Shown here piece after piece: positions 6,831-13,459 of a stretch of 13,701 nt of DNA. Position 1 is the stretch's first letter. Every line of letters begins with the position of its first letter. This DNA is from Akkermansia muciniphila (lineage in GTDB: Bacteria > Verrucomicrobiota > Verrucomicrobiia > Limisphaerales > SXTU01): contig CAMBZO010000025.1 in NCBI GenBank assembly GCA_945872195.1, positions 1-13,701 on the forward strand, read 5' to 3'. The notes below the pieces were generated by a model. That model was not told where the DNA came from, made no database searches, and saw nothing but the letters and a program-made list of their open reading frames with translations. A program made the position numbers and the translations under genes.

Positions 6831-6868
6831 GTTCGTGCCGCGTGCAGGGAAGGTTCCCCGAACTTTTT
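6831..6868 (+). terminator. Possible intrinsic terminator between zinc-ribbon and DUF6807 genes
   Basis: GTTCG (6831-6835) pairs with CGAAC (6859-6863). Inside it, GGGAA (6847-6851) pairs with TTCCC (6854-6858) across a two-base centre, and TTTTT follows at 6864-6868. The structure is interrupted by an 11-base unpaired left side, so it is weaker than a canonical terminator. It could equally be part of the leader of the downstream gene. A second, weaker 8-bp pairing, GGAGTGAG (6745-6752) with CTCACTCC (6777-6784), overlaps the zinc-ribbon stop codon. Confidence 0.3.
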
Positions 6869-6905
6869 CCTCCCTCCTGCCGTCCAACGCCGACATTATC
6901 CAACC

Positions 6906-7928
6906 ATGCACATGAACACTTCCGTTTCCTGCCGTCAGTTTATCGTCGCCACCGTCGCCTGCGTTCTCGTGGCCGCGCCCCTGCTCGCCGCCGAGAAGAA
7001 GGGCTTCAGCACTGAGAAGTCCGCCGCTGGCGTGGTGGTCAAGTATGACGGCAAACCGTTCACCGAATACGTCACCCTCTCGGAGAACAAGCCCATCCTC
7101 TGGCCGGTCGTCGGCCCGACGGGCAAAGAGATGACCCGCCGCTACCCGATGGACAAGGTGGACGGGGAGCAGCACGACCACCCGCACCACCGCTCGTTCT
7201 ACTTCGGCCACCAGAACATCAACGGTTTTGAGTTTTGGCATGACAGCTCCTCCTTCGAGGGGCTGAAAGCCAAGCCCGACGCGTTCAAGGCCAAGCTCGC
7301 CCACCTCGGAGTCACGAAACACCGCGAGTTCAAGGAGGTCTCTGCGACAGCGGACAAGGCGGTGATCACGGTCGCCAACGACTACATCGCCTTCGAGAGC
7401 GGCAAGAAGATCATGGAGGACACGCGCCGCTTCACCTTCCGCGCGGACGCCAATTCTCGGTCGGTGGATGTGGAGATTGATTTTCACAACAGCACCAGCG
7501 AGCCGGTCGTTTTCGCCGACATGAAGGACGCCGGGTTCAGCCTGCGCCTGCCGACCTCGATGGCTCTGACCTCCAAGCTGGGCGGCAAGATAATCAATAG
7601 CGAAGGCATCACCGACAAGGACACGTGGGCCAAGCGCGCCAAGTGGGTGGATTACAACGGCCCCGTTCAAGGCGAGCATCTCGGCGTCGCTTTCATGGAG
7701 CATCCCACGAGCTTCCGGCACCCCACGCCCTGGCATGTGCGCGACTACGGCCTGTTCACCGCGAACGCTTTTGGCAGCAAGAGCCTCGACAAGAATCTGC
7801 CCGACGCCGCGCACACGCTCAAGCCGGGCGAGAAGTTGAAACTCCGCTACCGCATCCTCTTCCACAAAGGCGACGACAAAGCCGCCAACATCCCCGCCGC
7901 CTACGAGCGGTTTGCGCAAGAGAAGTGA
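6906..7928 (+). CDS. Exported DUF6807 (PmoA-like) protein
   Basis: A 340-residue exported protein. A Sec signal peptide occupies about residues 1-28 (hydrophobic run from FIVATVACV, cleavage near LLAA-EK). The diagnostic segment is DHPHHRSFYFGHQNINGFEF (residues 91-110), a His-rich motif typical of the DUF6807 family common in Verrucomicrobia and Planctomycetes. Other conserved-looking parts are ADMKDAGFSLRLP and HPTPWHVRDYGLFTANAFG near the C-terminus. Databases often call these 'methane oxygenase PmoA', which I regard as a misnomer: there are no membrane helices in the mature part and the composition suggests a beta-rich fold. Function is unknown; involvement in carbohydrate catabolism is often guessed from genomic context. 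I chose ATG 6906; an upstream GTG at 6828 adds a non-signal leader. Its stop overlaps the start of the DUF1501 gene by one base. Confidence 0.88.
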   Translation: MHMNTSVSCRQFIVATVACVLVAAPLLAAEKKGFSTEKSAAGVVVKYDGKPFTEYVTLSENKPILWPVVGPTGKEMTRRYPMDKVDGEQHDHPHHRSFYFGHQNINGFEFWHDSSSFEGLKAKPDAFKAKLAHLGVTKHREFKEVSATADKAVITVANDYIAFESGKKIMEDTRRFTFRADANSRSVDVEIDFHNSTSEPVVFADMKDAGFSLRLPTSMALTSKLGGKIINSEGITDKDTWAKRAKWVDYNGPVQGEHLGVAFMEHPTSFRHPTPWHVRDYGLFTANAFGSKSLDKNLPDAAHTLKPGEKLKLRYRILFHKGDDKAANIPAAYERFAQEK

Positions 7929-9355
7929 TGAGCGCGGACGTGGGCTTCCGCGTTCCGATTATGACTTCGCCCGCCCAACTCTCCCTCCGCGAGCATGCCT
8001 CGCGACGCGAGTGGCTGCGCGTTGGCGGGCTTGGCTCACTCGGCCTTTCCCTCGGCGGCTTCCTCCAAGCCCAAGCCCGTGCCGTCGTGCCCAACAGCGG
8101 CACCTTCGGCAAGGCCAAGCACTGCATCATCCTCTACCTCGCGGGCGGCCCGCCGCAGCACGAGACTTTCGATCCCAAGCCGGACGCGCCGCGGGAGATT
8201 CGCGGTGAGTTCAAACCCATCGCCACCAGCGTTCCGGGCATCCACTTCAGTGAGCTGCTGCCGCGCACTGCGCAACTCGCGCACCGCATGGCAGTTGTCC
8301 GCTCCATGTTCACCGACGTGAACAGCCACGCGACGAGCGGCTACTGGATGCTCACCGGCGCGCGGCATGAGTCCCAGGCCGAGAGCTTGCCGCCCAGCAC
8401 GAGTGACTGGCCCAGCCTCGCCGCCGTCATCGGCGCGCTGAAGCCCACCGAGCGCTCGCCCTTCTCCTCCGTGGTGCTGCCCGAGGTGATCCACAACAAC
8501 CCGAACATCACCTGGCCGGGCCAGGACGGCGGCTTCATGGGGCACACGTGGAATCCCTCCGTGTTCAAGTGCGATCCCGCCGCGTCGGGTTTCGAGATCG
8601 ACGGTTTGAAGCTCCCCGCCGGCGTCTCCGCGCTGCGTGTCACCGAGCGCGCCAGCCTGCTGCGCCAGCTCGACGACCACTTTCTAGCCACCGCTCGCAG
8701 CGAATCCATCGCCGCGCTGGACCGCGTGCAACAGCGCGCCTTCGATCTCGTGCGGAACTCCGCGACGCGCGCCGCTTTCGAGCTGGAGCGCGAGCAACCT
8801 GTCACGCGTGACCGCTACGGTCGCCACAAGTTCGGCCAGAGCTGCCTGCTCGCCCGTCGGCTCATCGAGTCCGGCGCGCGCCTCGTGCAGGTGAACTGGC
8901 CGCGCGAAAAGGGTGACGCCGACGTGGGCAATCCGCTCTGGGACACGCACCAAAAAAATGCCGAGCGTGTGCGCGACGTGCTCTGCCCGCAGTTCGACTC
9001 CGCCTACGCCGCGCTGCTCACGGACCTCCACGAGCGCGGATTGCTGGACGAAACGCTCGTCGTCGCGATGGGCGAGTTTGGCCGCACGCCCAAGCACAAC
9101 GGCAGCGGCGGGCGCGACCACTGGGGCCATTGCTTCTCCATCGCGCTGGCTGGCGGCGGCGTTCGGGGCGGGCAGGTCATCGGCGCGAGTGACCGCATCG
9201 GCGGCTATCCGGCGGACCGCCCGCAGCGCCCGCAGGATTTGGCCGCGACGATCTTCCATCTGCTCGGGATTGACCCGCACGGCTTCTTCGAGGACCGCGG
9301 TGGCCGCGCCCGCCCGCTGCAAACCGGCGGGGACGTGATCCGCGAACTGGCGTGA
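7928..9355 (+). CDS. DUF1501 family exported protein (Tat-type signal)
   Basis: A 475-residue protein of the DUF1501 family, related by fold to the sulfatase/alkaline phosphatase superfamily and abundant in Planctomycetes and Verrucomicrobia. The N-terminus has a twin-arginine-like signal, SRREWLRVGG (residues 25-34) followed by a hydrophobic stretch ending near QAQARA, so export of a folded protein is expected. Family motifs: LYLAGGPPQHETFDPKPDAP (69-88), SHATSGYWMLTGARH (133-147), MGEFGRTPKHN (381-391), GRDHWGHCFSIALAGGGVRG (396-415). The ATG at 7928 overlaps the upstream TGA (TGATG), indicating translational coupling to the DUF6807 protein; ATG 7961 is an alternative that keeps the Tat motif. 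DUF1501 genes usually sit beside DUF1549/DUF1553 cytochrome-type genes, which are absent here. Substrate unknown. Confidence 0.92.
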   Translation: MSADVGFRVPIMTSPAQLSLREHASRREWLRVGGLGSLGLSLGGFLQAQARAVVPNSGTFGKAKHCIILYLAGGPPQHETFDPKPDAPREIRGEFKPIATSVPGIHFSELLPRTAQLAHRMAVVRSMFTDVNSHATSGYWMLTGARHESQAESLPPSTSDWPSLAAVIGALKPTERSPFSSVVLPEVIHNNPNITWPGQDGGFMGHTWNPSVFKCDPAASGFEIDGLKLPAGVSALRVTERASLLRQLDDHFLATARSESIAALDRVQQRAFDLVRNSATRAAFELEREQPVTRDRYGRHKFGQSCLLARRLIESGARLVQVNWPREKGDADVGNPLWDTHQKNAERVRDVLCPQFDSAYAALLTDLHERGLLDETLVVAMGEFGRTPKHNGSGGRDHWGHCFSIALAGGGVRGGQVIGASDRIGGYPADRPQRPQDLAATIFHLLGIDPHGFFEDRGGRARPLQTGGDVIRELA

Positions 9356-9361
9356 AAGGAT

Positions 9362-9381
9362 CGCGGACGCTCCCGTCCGCG
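9362..9381. terminator. Perfect 8-bp stem hairpin between convergent genes
   Basis: CGCGGACG (9362-9369), loop CTCC, CGTCCGCG (9374-9381): a perfect GC-rich stem with a tetraloop in the 30-base gap between the DUF1501 stop and the stop of the minus-strand hpnA-like gene. No poly-T follows on either side. A bidirectional terminator or RNA 3' end block is the simplest reading. A REP-type repeated palindrome is also possible. Confidence 0.6.
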
Positions 9382-9385
9382 CTTC

Positions 9386-10393
9386 TCATCGCCTCAAGTA
9401 GTCATGCTGCCGGAACCACTCCGCAGCATCCTGTAGCGCCTGACGCGGCGGTGTCTGCGGCAGGCCGAGTTCGCGGATGGCCTTGGCGGGGTTGAAGAAC
9501 ATCTTGTAACGCGCCATGCGCACACCGGCGAGCGGGGCCTTGGGCGGCTTGCCGGTGATTTTGGAAATGCCCTCGTCCACATAAGCGGCCAGCAGCGGGA
9601 TGAAGTAGGGCAGCGCAACGCGCGGCGCGGGCACGCCGGTGATGTCCTGCAACATGGCGAACGCCTCGCGCATTGTCCAGTTGCCCTCCGCGTTGCCGAG
9701 GATGTAGCGCTCGCCGACGCGGCCCTTCTCGGCCGCGAGGATGTGTCCGACCGCCACGTCGCGGACGTGAACCCAGTTCAGCCCGGTGTCGAGGTAGGCG
9801 GGCATGGCGCGGTTGAGGAAGTCCACGATGACCTTCCCAGTGGGCGTGGGCTTCACGTCGCGCGGGCCGACGGGCGCGCTGGGATTCACGATGACGATGG
9901 GCAGTCCGCGCTTCACTAACTCGCGCGCCACGACCTCCGCGCGCCACTTGGACAGCTTGTAGGGGTTGCTCATTTGAGCCTCGGACACGGGCGTGTCCTC
10001 GTCGGTCGGCGTGAGCGAGCCGTTCACTTCCTTGGGCAGTCCGATGCAGCCGACGGTGCTGGTGTAAACGATGCGCGCGCAGTCGGCGCGGAATGCGGCC
10101 TCGAGCACATTGCGCGTGCCCTCGACGTTCGCGGCGAACATGGGCGCGTAGTCCGGCAGCCAGAGGTGGTAGCTGGCGGCGACGTGGAAGCACCAGTCGA
10201 AGCCCTTCATCCCGCTGCGCAAGTGCGCGGGGTCGCTCACATCGCCTTCGAACAACTCGTAGTCCGCGCCTTCGAGCCCGCGCAAGTCCGCGCCACGCCG
10301 CGCCAGCACACGGACGGAATGGCCGCGCCGGCAGAGCTCGTGGACGAGGTTTGCCCCAATGAAGCCGGAGCCGCCAGTGACAAAACACTTCAT
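9386..10393 (-). CDS. hpnA: HpnA-like NAD(P)-dependent sugar epimerase/dehydratase
   Basis: Extended short-chain dehydrogenase, 335 residues, cytosolic. The N-terminal Rossmann motif is TGGSGFIG (residues 6-13). The active site shows TST (111-113) and YKLSK (Tyr145, Lys149). The stretch VIVNPSAPVGPRDVKPTPTG (167-186) and MPAYLDTGLNWVHVRDVAVG closely match my memory of HpnA, the hopanoid-associated sugar epimerase, and LAGVRMARYKMFF near the C-terminus also fits. HpnA-like proteins occur beyond hopanoid producers and their substrate is not settled; dihydroflavonol 4-reductase is the common automatic label. The gene is the last of a minus-strand series, 101 bases after the GT-C-like gene. Eleven bases upstream of its ATG is a short palindrome, GCGCC-GT-GGCGC (10404-10415). 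No squalene-hopene cyclase or other hpn gene is visible, so the symbol is given on similarity only. Confidence 0.85.
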   Translation of the reverse strand: MKCFVTGGSGFIGANLVHELCRRGHSVRVLARRGADLRGLEGADYELFEGDVSDPAHLRSGMKGFDWCFHVAASYHLWLPDYAPMFAANVEGTRNVLEAAFRADCARIVYTSTVGCIGLPKEVNGSLTPTDEDTPVSEAQMSNPYKLSKWRAEVVARELVKRGLPIVIVNPSAPVGPRDVKPTPTGKVIVDFLNRAMPAYLDTGLNWVHVRDVAVGHILAAEKGRVGERYILGNAEGNWTMREAFAMLQDITGVPAPRVALPYFIPLLAAYVDEGISKITGKPPKAPLAGVRMARYKMFFNPAKAIRELGLPQTPPRQALQDAAEWFRQHDYLRR

Positions 10394-10494
10394 AGAGTTT
10401 CACGCGCCGTGGCGCAAATGGGCACGCAGCTTGGCGGGCAGGGCAGGGGAGGCACAAGTCAAAGGGAGCGGAGCCCGTGGTCCTATGGTGGCAG

Positions 10495-12543
10495 CTATGG
10501 AGTCAGCGACTGGAAGCCGCTGGCACGCCGAGCAAAGACGGTGAGCGTGCCGCCCTGTGTTGGGTAATCGCGCATCCGGACATAGCCAGCGTGTTGATGG
10601 TCCAGTGCGATGGGTGGGTCGGTTTCCCAGCGGAAGATGACGAAATCGAATTCGCCCTTCGCCGCCAGTGTGAGCGCGGCCTGCAGGGTCGCCAAAGCGT
10701 CGTTCGGATTTGCCACTGGCAGATTCGACACATGCACCCACCAGTCGAGGCGTTGCAAAGTCATGCCGATGCCGTAGCTGTGCGCGACGTTTGCGATGGC
10801 GAGGCGGGCGTCATGCTTGAGCTTGCGAAGGTCCGCCAAGCAATCTGTGTAGTCATACCAGCGTTCGCCGGAGCCGCCCCACACGGCGCGATGACCCGTG
10901 TGGTCCACGGGACTCAGCCACGCGTTCCCCGCGAGCAGGAGCAGCAGCGCGACCATCGTGGCGGCGCGCCGTTGAAGGAGCGCGCCGAGTCCCTCCCACG
11001 CGAGCACGAGCACTGCGGGCAACAGCAGGAGGTTGAAGCGCGCCAGCCCGACCCAGCGAGGTTCCTCGATCAAGTGGAAGAGCCACATCCCACCGAAGAG
11101 CGTGCCGGCGGCGATGAGTTGTGCCCATGCCCGACGCCGCGCGAGGAGCCACGCGCCCGCCAGCGCCGGCAGCCAGAGGACGCCGAATTGCTCCGCCACG
11201 CCACGTGCGGCTTGGAGCCAGATTTCTGCGGAGAGCAAGTTCTCGAAGTGCGGCTGGTAGGGACGCGAGCCGTGCATCGCGCGCAGCAGCAGGTAGAGGA
11301 CGCCGGGGCCGAGCGTGACAAACGCAACCCGCGCCTCCGCCCGCAGCGCGCTGAAACTCCACTCGTTCCGCCGCGTCAGGAAAGTTCCCCGCACCAGCGC
11401 GCGCGCGAGCCAGAGGAAGCCGACGGCGATGATGCCGGTGTCCTTGAGAAATCCCAAAGCCAGCGCGGCCCACCACGCGTTGCCGCCCGCCAGCCGTTCC
11501 GGAGAGGCGAGCAACCAGCGCCGTCCATCGCGCACGAGCAGGACCAGCAGCGGGATGAGCGCGAGTTCCAAATACAGGAGCGTTCCGTGGTAGAGCAGCG
11601 TCGGGACGGTGACGATGACGAGTCCGCCGAGGAGTGATTGGATGGGCGGGGCCTTGCGCCACCGTCGCTCCTGCATGAGCACGAGGCCGAGCGCGAACAG
11701 CGCGAGCACGGAGGTAAACCGCAGCACTTCAAAACCGAAGAGCACGCCGGAGCCCCAGTTGCCGCGCGTGAATTTCCAAAGCCACGCGCTCAACCACGGC
11801 TGGCTACCGGGGTAGCGCAGCATCCGGTCCTGATTGAATGCGTCTCCCAGCACCTCCGCCGGGTAAAGCCACGGCGCGCACGCAGCCAGTGCGAGACCCG
11901 CGCAGGCCCAGATGCCGGGCGGCGACTGCAAGCCACCGGCACGGCGTGCCGCGAGCCAGATGCCTGCGCCGAGCCACGCAACCCCGAGCGCCGGGAACCA
12001 GCCGTGGCTCACGAGTTCGAGGTCGAGGAGATGGCCCATGACGAGCGCCTTGAGGTGGTAGTGCTCGTCGCCGCCGTAAGCGATGTCCGCCGTCCACGGC
12101 AGGTAGCACACGCCGATGAGCAGGAGCACCCACAGGCAGACGATGCGTCCGCGCAGCGCGGCCACGCGCGCAACCAGCGGCGGCGCACTCGTTGCGGCCA
12201 TGCGCAGCCAGAGGCAGCCGAAGGCGAGTAGCGCAAATTGCACGAGCGGCGACGCAGCCCCGGAGGCTCCCTTCGCACGCAACGCTTGCGACGCGCAGAC
12301 CGGCGTCAGCAGGAAAGTCGTCGCGAACAGCGCGGCGGCGAAGCCGGCGCACACGACCGTCCCCGACTGTTGACGCAGCACGCGGCACGCGAGCCAAAGC
12401 GCTGTGCCGAGAAAGTAAAATCTGGGAACGCTCCCCGGCCAGAGCACGTAGGCGGCAACACTCGCTACGAGCATCCAGACTTCGCGCGGCTGTGAATCAG
12501 CGGTTGTCGCTGCACTGGCGTGGACAACGGGCGGTTTGCTCAT
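10495..12543 (-). CDS. Polytopic membrane protein, probable GT-C type glycosyltransferase
   Basis: A 682-residue inner-membrane protein with roughly a dozen or more hydrophobic helices spread from about residue 22 to 560, and a soluble C-terminal domain of about 120 residues. Two features suggest the GT-C fold (PMT/GT39-like enzymes that use polyprenyl-phosphate sugars at the outer membrane face). One is an acidic motif in an early extracytoplasmic loop, YGGDEHYHLKAL (Asp159, Glu160). The other is a later loop with DRMLRYPGSQPWLSAW, resembling the Pro/aromatic loop of GT39 proteins. I do not recognise a specific family and cannot name donor or acceptor. ATG 12543 lies 6 bases after the metallopeptidase stop, so the two are almost certainly co-transcribed. 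The C-terminal domain (from about WYDYTDCLADLRKL) contains a readable alpha/beta pattern. Confidence 0.75.
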   Translation of the reverse strand: MSKPPVVHASAATTADSQPREVWMLVASVAAYVLWPGSVPRFYFLGTALWLACRVLRQQSGTVVCAGFAAALFATTFLLTPVCASQALRAKGASGAASPLVQFALLAFGCLWLRMAATSAPPLVARVAALRGRIVCLWVLLLIGVCYLPWTADIAYGGDEHYHLKALVMGHLLDLELVSHGWFPALGVAWLGAGIWLAARRAGGLQSPPGIWACAGLALAACAPWLYPAEVLGDAFNQDRMLRYPGSQPWLSAWLWKFTRGNWGSGVLFGFEVLRFTSVLALFALGLVLMQERRWRKAPPIQSLLGGLVIVTVPTLLYHGTLLYLELALIPLLVLLVRDGRRWLLASPERLAGGNAWWAALALGFLKDTGIIAVGFLWLARALVRGTFLTRRNEWSFSALRAEARVAFVTLGPGVLYLLLRAMHGSRPYQPHFENLLSAEIWLQAARGVAEQFGVLWLPALAGAWLLARRRAWAQLIAAGTLFGGMWLFHLIEEPRWVGLARFNLLLLPAVLVLAWEGLGALLQRRAATMVALLLLLAGNAWLSPVDHTGHRAVWGGSGERWYDYTDCLADLRKLKHDARLAIANVAHSYGIGMTLQRLDWWVHVSNLPVANPNDALATLQAALTLAAKGEFDFVIFRWETDPPIALDHQHAGYVRMRDYPTQGGTLTVFARRASGFQSLTP

Positions 12544-12549
12544 GCGCTG

Positions 12550-13320
12550 CTACTTCGCCAACTCCTGCACGCGCCGTCGGGCGAGTCGGGTTGAATCGCA
12601 GTCCAGCGGGATGTGGGTGATGTGTTGCCAGAGCTTGCCCGTGCTGTTGGCTTTTCGCAGCACCTCGGGCGCGGGTTGAATCCAGTCCCTCTTTTTCGCC
12701 GACTCGCGGGCCTGTTTGATTTCCATCTCGTTCAGCCAGCCGCCGGACATGCCGGAGGCGAGGAGGTTCGTCACGTCCTGCCGGTGCGGCAACGTGAGCG
12801 CGTGGCCCAGCTCGTGCGAGGTCACGCGCGGGATTGGCTCATCCAGTCCGCCCTCGACCGCGCGCAGCGACGCGGTGTCCTTCACGAAGTTGATGCCGCG
12901 GATGCAAATGCCGTTCGGGCCGAACTGCTTCAGGTAATAGACATGGAAGACGTTCGTAGCCTTGCTCGACTCGGGCCGCAGGCGCATCAGCGCGTCGGTG
13001 TTCGTCTTCACGTTCTCGCGGAAGCCCTCCGTGTTCGCCGCCGGTTCGATGCGGAGCGACTCGAGATAAAAGGTGATGCCCGCCTGCGCCCAGACGCGGT
13101 TCACCTTGCCAAGGATGCGCGTCACGTCGTTGCTCGTGAGCGTGGTGTGCGCCGCCGGTTCGTTCGCGGCCGTGAGCAGGTGGACGCGCAGCGGTGCGAG
13201 GAGAAAGTCCGCGAAGGCGAAGCCGTTGGTGGTCTCCTGTGCCGCCGCCGGGCAGGTGGTCAGAAGGCAAAACGTGAAACTTAAAATACAGAACACAGAA
13301 CTGGCCGCGCAGGGTTTCAT
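12550..13320 (-). CDS. Secreted metzincin-like zinc metallopeptidase
   Basis: A 256-residue exported protein. The signal peptide covers about residues 1-27 (SSVFCILSFTFCLLTTCPAA, then AQ). The zinc site is TSHELGHALTLPH: His169, Glu170, His173 and His179 match the metzincin pattern HExxHxxGxxH, except that Thr replaces the usual Gly. A Met-turn candidate, LASGMSGG with Met191, follows at the right distance. The mature N-terminal part (RVHLLTAANEPAAHTTLTSN and GKVNRVWAQAGITFYLESLR) is typical of a compact metalloprotease domain with the edge strand preceding the zinc helix. There is no clear Cys-switch propeptide or C-terminal extra domain. I do not recognise a named family; matrixin- or reprolysin-like relatives are closest. 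It is the first gene of the minus-strand operon and divergent from the deacetylase gene. Substrate unknown. Confidence 0.85.
   Translation of the reverse strand: MKPCAASSVFCILSFTFCLLTTCPAAAQETTNGFAFADFLLAPLRVHLLTAANEPAAHTTLTSNDVTRILGKVNRVWAQAGITFYLESLRIEPAANTEGFRENVKTNTDALMRLRPESSKATNVFHVYYLKQFGPNGICIRGINFVKDTASLRAVEGGLDEPIPRVTSHELGHALTLPHRQDVTNLLASGMSGGWLNEMEIKQARESAKKRDWIQPAPEVLRKANSTGKLWQHITHIPLDCDSTRLARRRVQELAK
13267..13301. repeat. Five 7-bp A-rich units inside the metallopeptidase signal-peptide coding region
   Basis: Consecutive 7-mers on the + strand read GCAAAAC, GTGAAAC, TTAAAAT, ACAGAAC, ACAGAAC, with CAGAAG just before. On the coding (minus) strand this gives TTCTGT/TTTT-rich text that encodes Phe, Cys, Leu and Ser residues of the signal peptide core. 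It resembles the 'TTCTGTATTTTG..TTTTGCCTTCTG' intergenic text I associate with PVC-type genomes. Confidence 0.6.
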
Positions 13321-13358
13321 CGCCGCCCAGTGTGCTCATCGTCGCGTGCCGAAGCCAT

Positions 13359-13393
13359 ACAGAAAACGAAACTCCAAAGCCCAAACCCCAACT
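13359..13393. repeat. Second 7-bp-period A/C-rich tract in the divergent intergenic region
   Basis: Consecutive 7-mers ACAGAAA, ACGAAAC, TCCAAAG, CCCAAAC, CCCAACT share a central A-run and keep the 7-base phase. The tract lies in the 139-base gap between the divergent metallopeptidase (start 13320, minus) and deacetylase (start 13460, plus) genes. The rest of that gap holds only a weak promoter-like pair, TTGCGA (13421-13426) and CTTAAT (13444-13449) at a 17-base spacing, close to the deacetylase start. Confidence 0.5.
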
Positions 13394-13459
13394 GGAAGTC
13401 GTCGGCACTCATCTCCGAGATTGCGACGCTGGTGGAGCGCGGGCTTAATTCCGCCACGC

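Noticed and set aside
6745..6835. A complete tRNA gene around the T-arm-like string
   Set aside because: No matching acceptor stem, D-arm or anticodon arm could be drawn, and the T-loop has an extra base.
10404..10415. GCGCC-GT-GGCGC palindrome upstream of the hpnA-like gene as an operator
   Set aside because: Short, GC-rich palindromes are frequent by chance in this base composition and there is no second copy or regulator gene nearby.
9402..10457. 351-codon minus-strand frame overlapping the hpnA-like gene
   Set aside because: It is an alternate frame of the same region; only the 9386-10393 frame shows the Rossmann and YxxxK motifs.
10477..11637. 386-codon open frame on the + strand, antisense to the GT-C-like gene
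   Set aside because: Its translation is Arg/Glu/Gln-rich without recognisable motifs, while the minus-strand frame gives a coherent polytopic membrane protein. Typical high-GC shadow.
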